The notes under the pieces are model-generated. The model was not told the DNA's origin. It saw only the letters and a program-made list of their open reading frames with translations, and ran no database searches. A stretch of 64,000 bases of DNA. Origin: Flavobacterium sp. RSP15. Lineage in GTDB: Bacteria; Bacteroidota; Bacteroidia; Flavobacteriales; Flavobacteriaceae. The translations under genes were made by a program, and so were the position numbers. The stretch is from positions 1-64,000 of the forward strand of contig NZ_RYDL01000006.1 in NCBI RefSeq assembly GCF_003968755.1. The letters are read 5' to 3'. Below are positions 38,688 to 46,956 of this stretch, piece by piece (positions within the stretch are counted from its first letter, which is position 1; the number at the start of each line of letters is the position of its first letter).

Positions 38688-40931
38688 TTAATCAAATTTA
38701 GATTTCACTTCTTCTTTTGGCCACGTGTTATTGGTTACATCAATATCAGCTGTTTCTAATTTTGGATCTATCTGGATTTTTTTAATTGCTTTTTCAGTTG
38801 CATACACTTTCTTAGCAGTATCATTGTTTTTTCTCCAGATTTGCGCAGGATATTTGAAGGTTTCTTTTGTATCATCTTCATAGGTTAGCTCAACAATGAT
38901 TGGCATTAACATACCGCCTGGCTTGTTGAAATCTACTTCATAGAAATACTTTGGCGATTTAAGTTTAGCTTTTTCATCTGCAGTAAAATTTTGATTTACA
39001 TACTCCGAAAGTAAATTTATATCTGCAATTGCTAATGCTTTTTTATCTTTAGCGGACAATTCTTCACTTGTTTCTGGGACTAAATAAAGGAAGGGTCCTT
39101 TTTCTTGTCCAAAACGACCTCTTCGTACTGTGGCGTCTTTTAAATCTTTCGTGGGAGTCAGTGAAACATAATATTGTTTAACTTCCTTGATGCCTATATC
39201 TACAAAATCCGTGGAGTAGAACCAACCTCTAAAAAACCAATCTAAATCTACTGCAGAAGCGTCTTCCATAGTTCTAAAAAAATCTTCTGGTGTTGGGTGC
39301 TTGAATTTCCATCGGTTTGCATATACTTTAAAAGCATGATCAAACAACTCTCTTCCCATGATAGTTTCTCTAAGGATATTTAAGCCTGTTGCTGGCTTTC
39401 CGTAGGCGTTTGCCCCAAATTGAACTATTGTCTCCGAATTAGACATAATAGGCTCCAAGAATTTTTGATCCCCGCTCATGTACGGAACGATCTTACTTGC
39501 TGGACCACGACTGGAAGGAAAATTAGTTCCCATTTCTTGCTCTGCCATATACTGCATAAAGGTATTCAGTCCTTCATCCATCCAGGACCATTGACGTTCA
39601 TCAGAATTTACAATCATAGGAAAGAAATTGTGTCCTACTTCATGAATTGTTACACCTATCATTCCATTTTTTATGCGATCACTAGTAACACCTTTTTCAT
39701 CTGGACGCCCGTAATTCCAACAAATCATTGGATACTCCATTCCTTGATCTTCAGCAGATACTGAAACTGCTTTAGGATAAGGATAGTCAAAAGTATGCGC
39801 TGAATAACTTTTCAGCGTGTGTGCTACGGTTCTTGTTGCCGTTTCTCCCCAAAGTGGATTGGATTCTTTTGGATAAACTGAAATTGCCATTACCGTTTTA
39901 TCATTCAATTTAACGGCCATTGCATCGTATATAAACTTTCTAGAAGTAGCAATACCAAAATCCCTCACGTTTTTAGCGCTAAATTTCCATGTTTTTTTCT
40001 TATCTGAAAATCCTTTTTCGCTAGCTTCCGCCTCTGCTTGCGTAACAACAACTACAGGTTTGTCGTACGTTTTTTGTGCTAACTCATATCTTTTTAGTTG
40101 CGCCGCCGTAAACACTTCACTCCTATTCATAAGATCACCCGTAGCTTCCATAATGTGATCTGCAGGTACCGTGATGTTCACATCAAAATCACCAAAAGGC
40201 AACGTAAACTCTCCCGTTCCCCAAAATTGCATATTCTGCCATCCTTCAACATCATTGTATACTGCCATTCTAGGATAAAACTGCGCAATTACATATAATT
40301 TATTCCCTGATTTTTCAAATAATTCATACCCGGATCGGCCGCCTTCAGCTCTGTAATTATTGATATTATACCACCAATTGATTGCAAAAGAGAATTTCTC
40401 TCCTGGTTTCATCGGTGTCTCTAAATTAATACGCATCATAGTTTGGTTGATCGTAAAAGATAACGGATTTCCTTTCGCGTCTTTTACAAAGTCAATATTA
40501 AAACCACGCTCTAATTCTTGTTTTAAAAACTTATTTGTGAAGTTTCCCGCCGGAAAAACCTGTTCCATTCTTTGGCTTTCTGCTAAAGGGGTTTGCGAAT
40601 TTTTAGCGGATTGATTTTGGTCTAGTTGTACCCACAAATATTCTAAGGTATCAGGTGAATTATTATAATACGTAATAGTTTCAGAGCCTGTTAGCTTAGA
40701 ATTTTTGTCGTCTAAATCAATATTGATTTTATAATCAGCTTGTTGCTGGTAATAAGCAGGACCCGGAGCTCCTGAAGCCGTACGAAATAGGTTAGGCGTA
40801 GCTAACAAATCATACATTTGACTAAACTTATTGGTATCGTACCTTCCGGTTTGTTTTGGCGTTACCGAAGTCGATTTTTCTTGCGCAACTAACAACGCAG
40901 GAAGAAATAAAAATAAAAATATTTTTTTCAT
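38688..40931 (-). CDS. secreted M1-family metallopeptidase
   Basis: This is a zinc aminopeptidase-like enzyme of 747 residues. It has a signal peptide (MKKIFLFLFLPALLVAQ), an N-terminal aminopeptidase-N-like beta domain, and the catalytic domain with exopeptidase motif DQGMEYPMICW (GxMEN-like) and zinc site HEVGHNFF with a downstream glutamate in WMDEGLNTF. It is exported to the periplasm or outer surface. No T9SS C-terminal sorting domain is apparent. It lies downstream of the DUF6702 gene on the same strand and may share function with that cluster. Confidence 0.93.
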   Translation of the reverse strand: MKKIFLFLFLPALLVAQEKSTSVTPKQTGRYDTNKFSQMYDLLATPNLFRTASGAPGPAYYQQQADYKINIDLDDKNSKLTGSETITYYNNSPDTLEYLWVQLDQNQSAKNSQTPLAESQRMEQVFPAGNFTNKFLKQELERGFNIDFVKDAKGNPLSFTINQTMMRINLETPMKPGEKFSFAINWWYNINNYRAEGGRSGYELFEKSGNKLYVIAQFYPRMAVYNDVEGWQNMQFWGTGEFTLPFGDFDVNITVPADHIMEATGDLMNRSEVFTAAQLKRYELAQKTYDKPVVVVTQAEAEASEKGFSDKKKTWKFSAKNVRDFGIATSRKFIYDAMAVKLNDKTVMAISVYPKESNPLWGETATRTVAHTLKSYSAHTFDYPYPKAVSVSAEDQGMEYPMICWNYGRPDEKGVTSDRIKNGMIGVTIHEVGHNFFPMIVNSDERQWSWMDEGLNTFMQYMAEQEMGTNFPSSRGPASKIVPYMSGDQKFLEPIMSNSETIVQFGANAYGKPATGLNILRETIMGRELFDHAFKVYANRWKFKHPTPEDFFRTMEDASAVDLDWFFRGWFYSTDFVDIGIKEVKQYYVSLTPTKDLKDATVRRGRFGQEKGPFLYLVPETSEELSAKDKKALAIADINLLSEYVNQNFTADEKAKLKSPKYFYEVDFNKPGGMLMPIIVELTYEDDTKETFKYPAQIWRKNNDTAKKVYATEKAIKKIQIDPKLETADIDVTNNTWPKEEVKSKFD

Positions 40932-40990
40932 AGTAAATTTATGGTTCTTTAATTGTGTGAAATTAGCATTTTAAATAGCCGTTTCAAAAT

Positions 40991-41497
40991 TTATTCATAC
41001 TTTAAAACTCCAGTTGATACAGAATCTGTAAACAGCATCGTGTTTTTAATCCCAAAAACCTTAAAATGCATGATGTTTTGCTGCTCGTTATTTCCTTCAA
41101 TAAGGACTGTATTATACACTTCAAGAGTCGTTATTTTTGGAATATCTTTTATGCTCAAATAACAAATAAGCACATCGCCTTCCATTTCTTTACTCAAAAG
41201 ATACATCGTGGTGGGATGTCCATTAATTTTTATGGAAAACTTTTCAGTGAAATACTTTTGCAATAAAACCAAATCCGCAGCGGTTTCTTTCTCAGAACCC
41301 AAGTTGATTTTTTTACTGTACTTTTTTCCGATAGCACTATTCAAATCATCTACAAAAATACGCGAGGTGATTTGGAGCATTTTCTTTTCGGGAGCGTAAT
41401 TCACCTGATATAATGCCACGTAAAACTTGTGCATACTGAACGAAGTTAACGTCAAAAATAGCAGTCCAAAAAAGGAAATTAAAATTATTTTTTTCAT
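40991..41497 (-). CDS. DUF6702-like small secreted protein
   Basis: This 168-residue protein has an N-terminal signal or membrane segment (MKKIILISFFGLLFLTLTSFS) followed by a beta-rich region (MHKFYVALYQVNYAPEKKMLQITSRIFVDDL). It resembles the uncharacterised DUF6702 family found in Bacteroidetes, often beside M1 peptidase genes. It lies 59 bp upstream of the M1 gene. The function is unknown; a role in envelope biology is only suggested by location and signal peptide. Confidence 0.75.
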   Translation of the reverse strand: MKKIILISFFGLLFLTLTSFSMHKFYVALYQVNYAPEKKMLQITSRIFVDDLNSAIGKKYSKKINLGSEKETAADLVLLQKYFTEKFSIKINGHPTTMYLLSKEMEGDVLICYLSIKDIPKITTLEVYNTVLIEGNNEQQNIMHFKVFGIKNTMLFTDSVSTGVLKYE

Positions 41498-41577
41498 TCG
41501 AAGATTCTATTTGTTTTTTATCGGAAAATGGTATCGCCATTCTTCAATCTTATTTGTATTCTGGAATCATGGCGATT

Positions 41578-42333
41578 TCATTTTTCAAAAGTAGTAATTC
41601 TTTTAAACTCTTCGTTCTTGGTAATTAAGAAATCAATCAGTAAAAATTCATCTTCTTGTTTCAAAAGGGTTTTTGCTTTTGGATCACCCTCACAGTAATC
41701 CAGAAAAAGCCCTATCTCATCCTTTTTCAACCTCAATGTATTGGTAAAAAAATAAGCATCCATTCCTTTCGAGACTACATCCGAAAAATCTACATTTGGA
41801 TTTAAACCTGCTTTATCTTCGGAATCTTTCTTAAATAATTTCGAAACCATTTTGAACACTCTGACAAAATCCATTCCGTTTTCTATAGTCCCGTCTGACG
41901 GCATCGTTCTATTAATAGGAGATGATTTTTCGTCATCTACAAATTGCATATCTACAATGCGCTGCGAACCTCCTACTATGGGTTTAATTTCGGCTTTTCG
42001 TTTCACAATAACTTCATTGAGCAGCGTAGTTTGTGTCTCTAAATTAATTACAAACAATGATTTTTCAAAATCTTTGTCCACAACAACTATCTTTTTAGAC
42101 TTGAATAAACTACTTGAAACAAGCAACGTATCTTTCGCTTTCGCCAAAACATCAAAAAAGCCCTGATTACTTATAAAAGTTCTGGTTTTTGAATTTAAAT
42201 TAAAAACATACCCGTGATCCACTAAAGCAGATTCGTTAATAAACTGACCATGTAAAGACTTCCTGCTTTCATTTTGACCAAAAGAAAATTGGCAAAAGAA
42301 AATTAAACAAATGATTTTTATTCTTGTTTTCAT
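41578..42333 (-). CDS. secreted protein with carboxypeptidase-regulatory-like domain (copy 1)
   Basis: This 251-residue protein has a signal peptide (MKTRIKIICLIFFCQFSFGQ) and an N-terminal regulatory-like beta domain (about 25-110: KSLHGQFINESALVDHGYVFNLNSKTRTFISNQGFFDVLAKAKDTLLVSS). LLNEVIV then leads to a variable C-terminal half (about 120-251). It is related to the genes at 42713 and 43431 but more diverged in the C-terminal half. The function is unknown. It lies upstream of the DUF6702-M1 genes on the same strand. Confidence 0.75.
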   Translation of the reverse strand: MKTRIKIICLIFFCQFSFGQNESRKSLHGQFINESALVDHGYVFNLNSKTRTFISNQGFFDVLAKAKDTLLVSSSLFKSKKIVVVDKDFEKSLFVINLETQTTLLNEVIVKRKAEIKPIVGGSQRIVDMQFVDDEKSSPINRTMPSDGTIENGMDFVRVFKMVSKLFKKDSEDKAGLNPNVDFSDVVSKGMDAYFFTNTLRLKKDEIGLFLDYCEGDPKAKTLLKQEDEFLLIDFLITKNEEFKRITTFEK

Positions 42334-42349
42334 TGTAATTTTTTTAGTA

Positions 42350-42712
42350 TTATTTTTTTAAAGACTGTTGTCTATTTTCTTTGGCAAGTATAGCTTTATA
42401 TTCTTCGGCCAAAGCTACCATAAAAAAAGTAGTCTTTTGTTTATTTTTGGAGGCTAAAACTTCCAAAAAAAATTCATTATCTACTATAAAATATTTAAAA
42501 TCATTTACGTAATCACTTGCAAGCACCAATTGAACCGTAAAATATTCTGGAATGTACAATTCAGAAATTAATTTGATATCGTTTTCTTTTTTCTCCAGAA
42601 CAACTAATTTCTTAAGCCGTTTCGTTCTTCCAATAATCTTGTTTAGCATCTTTTCATGGTGCGTTTGTCCAAAAGAAATTTGGTTTAGCAAAATAACATC
42701 CCCGATAAAACA
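42350..42712 (-). pseudogene. truncated member of the regulatory-domain family (copy 2 remnant)
   Basis: The frame is open from directly after the upstream gene's stop. It begins with what looks like the end of a signal peptide (LLNQISFGQ) and jumps straight to the C-terminal domain (KMLNKIIGRTKRLKK, then YVNDFKYFIVDNEFF), which aligns with the C-termini of the two upstream genes. The roughly 100-residue regulatory-like domain is missing. There is no ATG at the proper place; the first possible start is TTG at 42691 (113 residues). It is probably a decayed paralogue with an internal deletion. A short expressed protein cannot be ruled out. Confidence 0.7.
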
Positions 42713-43441
42713 CTATTGATTTTCAAGGGCTATTATTTCGTTATAATTTCCAGCAAGGCTTACAATTAAATACATAACCAATGTTTTATTTTTAGCACGC
42801 AAAGCATTTGCAAAAGCTACATTATCTACACAATAATATTGAAATCCTTTGATATAATCCGAGGGTATTTTTAATGTTTGCGTATAGTACTTATCCTCAA
42901 AAAGCACCTCAATTCTCGCTAACAACTGTTCTTTCTTCTCAATTATAATTTCTTTTTTCAACATGGCTTTTCGTCCAGAAATAGTATTGAGCAATCCATC
43001 AATTCCTCCACCGGAAGTTGCGGTGTATAATTTCCTCTCAGCAGGCGTATATTTCTTTTGACCGTAGGGAATAATCCCTAAACTCTCTGCTGAAATCGAA
43101 GATTCACCGACTACAACCTCATTCAGAACAATGCTTTTTGGGATCATTATCACCGAAAAAACCGTTTCTAATACATCTTGTTTATTAATTTTTCGGCGTA
43201 ATGTTTCCAGATTAACGGCAGTAAAGACTAAAACGTCGCCTTCTTTTGCAGGTATAACAAAAAAGCCATTACCCTGTGACACTGTTGCTTTTCCTGTTGA
43301 TATATTTACAATATTAATGCGATCCACGGCAACAGAATCCGAAGTGATTTTTCCTCGAATTTCCTTGACCGTTTCTACCTGTCCAAAAGTGGCTTGAACT
43401 ACGAGAAAGAATAACAACTGTACTGTATTTTTAATTTTCAC
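42713..43441 (-). CDS. secreted protein with carboxypeptidase-regulatory-like domain (copy 3)
   Basis: The chosen start is GTG 43441 (242 residues: MKIKNTVQLLFFLVVQATFGQ as signal peptide); a TTG two codons earlier is also possible. The regulatory-like domain covers about 25-110 (IRGKITSDSVAVDRINIVNISTGKATVSQGNGFFVIPAKEGDVLVFTA), then LNEVVVG, a YTPAERKLYTATS link, and a C-terminal helical/beta part. It overlaps the preceding gene by 11 bp (GTGAAAATTAA), so the two are coupled. It is closely related to the gene at 43431. The function is unknown. Confidence 0.78.
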   Translation of the reverse strand: MKIKNTVQLLFFLVVQATFGQVETVKEIRGKITSDSVAVDRINIVNISTGKATVSQGNGFFVIPAKEGDVLVFTAVNLETLRRKINKQDVLETVFSVIMIPKSIVLNEVVVGESSISAESLGIIPYGQKKYTPAERKLYTATSGGGIDGLLNTISGRKAMLKKEIIIEKKEQLLARIEVLFEDKYYTQTLKIPSDYIKGFQYYCVDNVAFANALRAKNKTLVMYLIVSLAGNYNEIIALENQ

Positions 43442-44186
43442 TGGCAATTATTTCTTTATATTTTATAGCTAATTCCCCCATCAAAAAAGTGGTCATCATC
43501 ACATTTTTAGATTTCAAAACAGCCACAAATCGTTCGTTTTCAAGGCTGTAATGTTTAAATCCTTTGACATACTCAACCGGTATTTTAAACTTACTCACAA
43601 AATAATCAACGGCAAACAGGTTCTCTAATTGCCTCAAATAGGATTCTTTCTGCTCCACTTCAAGTTCTTTTTTTAGCATTTTTGTTCTTCCTGAAATCCA
43701 GTTCAATAACGGATCTGCTGACACGGACCCTCCCATCATGCTACCCACATTAGCACTGGCATTAAGATTGCTGGCAGTATATAATTTGCGTTCTGCAGGG
43801 GTGTAAATTTTTTGCTCTCTAGGAATTATCCCCATTGATACTGCATTGATCCCATTTCGAACAATAACTTCCCGTAATTGATTCGCGATGGGCGTTACTT
43901 TTGCAAAAAGAATCCCTTGATCAAAATGGACTTGGGTCAAAAGTATTTTGGTATCTTTGAACTGCACTGCTGAAAACAACAACGTATCACCAACGGCAGC
44001 CATAATAGAAAAGTTACCATCCTGACCCGTAATAGAAGTCTTCTCTGTTTTTTTATTTATGACATAAACCCCTTCCGGAACAGAAACATCAGCTGTCACT
44101 TTTCCGTTCAGTTGTATTCGGCTTCCTTCTTGTGACATCGCCGCTGTTGTTGCAAAAGCCAAAAACAAATACATAATTCTAATCAT
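43431..44186 (-). CDS. secreted protein with carboxypeptidase-regulatory-like domain (copy 4)
   Basis: This 251-residue protein has a signal peptide (MIRIMYLFLAFATTAAMSQ) and an N-terminal regulatory-like domain (about 25-110, LNGKVTADVSVPEGVYVINKKTEKTSITGQDGNFSIMAAVGDTLLFSA). LREVIVRNG follows, then a conserved IYTPAERKLYTAS linker and a C-terminal domain shared with the next gene (SGRTKMLKKELEVEQKE; EYVKGFKHYSLENERF). It is the first gene of the paralogue array. It resembles the start of TonB-dependent receptors but has no plug or barrel. The function is unknown. Confidence 0.78.
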   Translation of the reverse strand: MIRIMYLFLAFATTAAMSQEGSRIQLNGKVTADVSVPEGVYVINKKTEKTSITGQDGNFSIMAAVGDTLLFSAVQFKDTKILLTQVHFDQGILFAKVTPIANQLREVIVRNGINAVSMGIIPREQKIYTPAERKLYTASNLNASANVGSMMGGSVSADPLLNWISGRTKMLKKELEVEQKESYLRQLENLFAVDYFVSKFKIPVEYVKGFKHYSLENERFVAVLKSKNVMMTTFLMGELAIKYKEIIASEN

Positions 44187-44334
44187 CGTTCTTAAAGTCC
44201 TTACTGACTTATCGTAAAAGTATCTTAATGCACTCCAAATTAATTACTAATGCCTTGGTAAAAAAATGTTAATTAAAAATTTGAAATAAAAAAGCCTGAT
44301 TTAATACCTTTAGCGCAAATTATGCATCAAAAAA

Positions 44335-45042
44335 ATGGAAAATATCCTAATTGCAAGCACATCGACTCTTGCTAACGAGAACTATCTGGACTATTTATTA
44401 CCAGAATTACAAGTGCATTTTCAAAACTGTAATACGATTCTCTTTATTCCTTACGCCAGACCTGGTGGGATCTCTCATAAAGAGTATACTGCAATGGTAC
44501 GCTTGGCTTTCGCCAAAATAAATAAAGAAATAATTGGAATTCATGAGTTTGAAAACACCACATTAGCTGTTAAAAAAGCAGAAGGAATTTTCACAGGAGG
44601 TGGAAATACATTTGTTTTAGTATCACAATTATACAAAAACAACCTTATGGAAACCCTCTCTGATGTGGTAAAAAACGGAACTCCGTATTTAGGAACAAGC
44701 GCAGGAAGCAACATTTGCGGATTAACGATGCAAACAACAAATGACATGCCAATAGTTTATCCCCCAAGTTTTCAAACCCTGGGATTGGTTCCTTTCAATT
44801 TGAATCCACATTATTTAGATCCGGATACTACTTCAAAACATATGGGCGAAACTCGCGAAACCCGAATTAAAGAATACCATGCATTTAATACTGTTCCGGT
44901 TTTAGGATTGAGAGAAGGAAGCTGGCTGGATATAAAAGGAAATTCAATCATTCTGAAAGGCAATCTGACCGCACGATTGTTTCGACAAAATCAAAGTCCT
45001 GAAGAACTGGAAAGCGGAACTGATTTGAGTTTTGTAATGTAA
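44335..45042 (+). CDS. pepE: dipeptidase E (alpha-aspartyl dipeptidase, peptidase S51)
   Basis: PepE is a cytosolic serine peptidase that hydrolyses Asp-X dipeptides. The 235-residue protein has the nucleophile elbow in GTSAGSNIC (Ser122), the GGGNTF loop and a C-terminal ALREGSWL-like block (VLGLREGSWLDIKG) with a likely catalytic histidine in LNPHYLD. A TTTG (44280-44283) and TACCTTTA (44305-44312) pair upstream is a plausible promoter. The gene is convergent with the tRNA genes. Confidence 0.9.
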   Translation: MENILIASTSTLANENYLDYLLPELQVHFQNCNTILFIPYARPGGISHKEYTAMVRLAFAKINKEIIGIHEFENTTLAVKKAEGIFTGGGNTFVLVSQLYKNNLMETLSDVVKNGTPYLGTSAGSNICGLTMQTTNDMPIVYPPSFQTLGLVPFNLNPHYLDPDTTSKHMGETRETRIKEYHAFNTVPVLGLREGSWLDIKGNSIILKGNLTARLFRQNQSPEELESGTDLSFVM

Positions 45043-45059
45043 TCCTAAAATAAATGACA

Positions 45060-45091
45060 TAAAAAAAGCCAAAACAATTATGTTTTGGCTT
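45060..45091 (-). terminator. terminator of the tRNA-Gly pair
   Basis: A perfect 10-bp stem (AGCCAAAACA 45067-45076, TGTTTTGGCT 45081-45090) with loop ATTA has a T-run after it on the minus strand. It begins 6 bp after the second tRNA and lies opposite to pepE, whose stop is 18 bp away. Confidence 0.85.
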
Positions 45092-45096
45092 GAAAG

Positions 45097-45169
<73 letters not shown>

Positions 45170-45214
45170 ATGATAACAGTAAAATAAAATCTCAAATCAA
45201 AATTTGAAATCCAG

Positions 45215-45287
<73 letters not shown>

Positions 45288-45519
45288 ATTAACAACGGTG
45301 TAAATATAATTAATAAGTTTGCTGCAATGCAAGTTTTTTTCTTAAAAAGTCTCAAACTTACTCCGACAGTCTTTTTTTAAAAGAGGATTCAAATCATAAC
45401 GAATTTAATATGAAAATATTATGTCTTTATACTACTCAAAAAATACTTAAAAAAAATAAAGCAAAACATCAAAAAACGGGCTGTTTAAAGACTTTTTAAG
45501 TACAATATCTTGGATTTAG

Positions 45520-46056
45520 GGAGGCGAACTCGCTAGAAAACGGTCGTTTTGACGGAGATACTTGAGCAACAACTTGCCGTTTTGAATAGTATGTTGCTAT
45601 AATCTCTTAAAAATAGCCCTCGTATTCAAGGCTAAAAATGATTTATTTACCAATAAAAGCAATTTCAAATATGGGTAATGACCATTCTAAAATAGTATCA
45701 AATAACCTGGTTTAGGCAAAAAACGAATTGTTACCGGAGAAAAACAGCGTCTGACATATAAACCAAGTGTAATTTAGTTCAACGCCCCAAAAGAAGCCCT
45801 TAGCTTTTACAAAAAAACAGAGTATTTTATAAAGGAGTTAATAGTAACGGAATATTTACTGTACGACAGAGTCAATTGGAATCTGGAATAAATCAAAGAA
45901 ACGTTACAGAACAAAAGAACAAAATTTGTCGAAATCAAAAAAGAAGTCACCTTTCATCTCTTATATTGGACTGCTTGGAGCGAGAACAATAAATTGATTT
46001 TTAAAGATGATAGCGATACTTTTGATGCTGATTTATACGGCAAATTACAAAGCTGA
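45520..46056 (+). pseudogene. decayed L,D-transpeptidase (YcbB/LdtD type), C-terminal remnant
   Basis: The best-preserved part (45892-46056) reads in frame FHLLYWTAWSENNKLIFKDD followed by FDADLYGKLQS and a stop. This matches the C-terminal YlTAWvd.dG.v.F..D.Yg.D pattern of YcbB-type L,D-transpeptidases. Upstream, in the same frame, EYLLYDRVNWNLE precedes a TAA (45889-45891) and there is another stop near 45775. The catalytic His/Cys region is unrecognisable. A faint ENGRFDGDT around 45535-45565 may be the peptidoglycan-binding domain. Stops and missing catalytic residues make it a pseudogene; its upstream boundary is uncertain. Confidence 0.65.
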
Positions 46057-46767
46057 TTTGGATCCAAATTTTGACACTCTTGAAGGATGATAAATAAAGA
46101 AACAGGATTTATCTTTGATAACACTGATAATTGCTTTAGACAAGGTTACAGGAACAGCAGGACAGCCCAAACTTCTTCCTAATCTTTGATTGTTTTTTAT
46201 AAATGAATTAGAAACATACGCTGCTGCATGCATCACCACGCCTCTTGCTCTGGCATTATCATTTACTCCTTTTTCCAGACCATCTAATCGAAGTGACATC
46301 CCATGTTTACCAGCGTAAATTTCGCCTGTCGAATAAAAGCCTAAACTACTCTTAAAGGATTCCGCAGTATTTGAAAAATCAGAAGCAAATTCATCGCCCG
46401 TATTTCTACCATGTGCAACCAAAGAATGAAATAAGACCTCACCGGTACCCAGATTGATCACCCAGAGTCTTTTAATAGTAGAAGACAAACTAAAATCAAT
46501 TATGGTCAAAATTTCCTTCTTGACCAATCCTTTTTCTTTTAACAAATAGTATCCTTTTAGCGCTTCGGAGAAACTTTCTAATTTAGGCAGTGCAAATTTA
46601 TTGGAATGCAAATTATTATATGCCACTGTAATATTATCGTCCAAACTCGGTTTCACAGCTTCAGCGTAAATCACTGGCGTGTGTGTCTTTGGTTCAGGAA
46701 AGTTGTTTTTGATTGGCACAAACGAGATTAACTGCAAAAAAATAGTAAGAAATATGTTATAGATCAT
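46045..46767 (-). CDS. murein L,D-transpeptidase catalytic-domain protein (YkuD_2 type)
   Basis: This 240-residue protein has an N-terminal signal segment (MIYNIFLTIFLQLISFVPIK) and the YkuD_2 domain (about 75-230). The domain has LWVINLGTGEVLFHSLVAHGRNTGDEFA, GLEKGVNDNARARGVVMHAA with the catalytic-type histidine, and RLGRSLGCPAVP with the cysteine nucleophile. It is likely to act on peptidoglycan cross-links in the periplasm. It overlaps the 3' end of the decayed transpeptidase on the other strand by 12 bp. It may be the surviving member of an L,D-transpeptidase pair. Confidence 0.87.
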   Translation of the reverse strand: MIYNIFLTIFLQLISFVPIKNNFPEPKTHTPVIYAEAVKPSLDDNITVAYNNLHSNKFALPKLESFSEALKGYYLLKEKGLVKKEILTIIDFSLSSTIKRLWVINLGTGEVLFHSLVAHGRNTGDEFASDFSNTAESFKSSLGFYSTGEIYAGKHGMSLRLDGLEKGVNDNARARGVVMHAAAYVSNSFIKNNQRLGRSLGCPAVPVTLSKAIISVIKDKSCFFIYHPSRVSKFGSKSAL

Positions 46768-46928
46768 TGATTGTCTTTAAGTTATGGACTAATTGAGAAT
46801 TGCAAACGTAGGTTAAAAATCAGGCTAGAAACCACTTTTTAACAAAGTTTTATTTTTAACTTAACGAAAAAAGCGATTTAATAGTGAGTAATAAATTTAA
46901 AAAAATCCTATTTATATGTTAATTTCAC

Positions 46929-46936
46929 TATTTTTG
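46929..46936 (+). promoter_or_regulatory. -7 box upstream of the first DUF5916 gene
   Basis: TATTTTTG matches TAnnTTTG, 20 bp before the start codon. No clear TTTG lies at the -33 position. Confidence 0.5.
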
Positions 46937-46956
46937 ATCAATCATCTCGCAGATTT

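Noticed and set aside
41578..44186. Regulatory-domain genes as truncated SusC/TonB receptors
   Set aside because: Three are full, similarly sized genes with a shared private C-terminal domain, so they are a family of their own rather than broken receptors.
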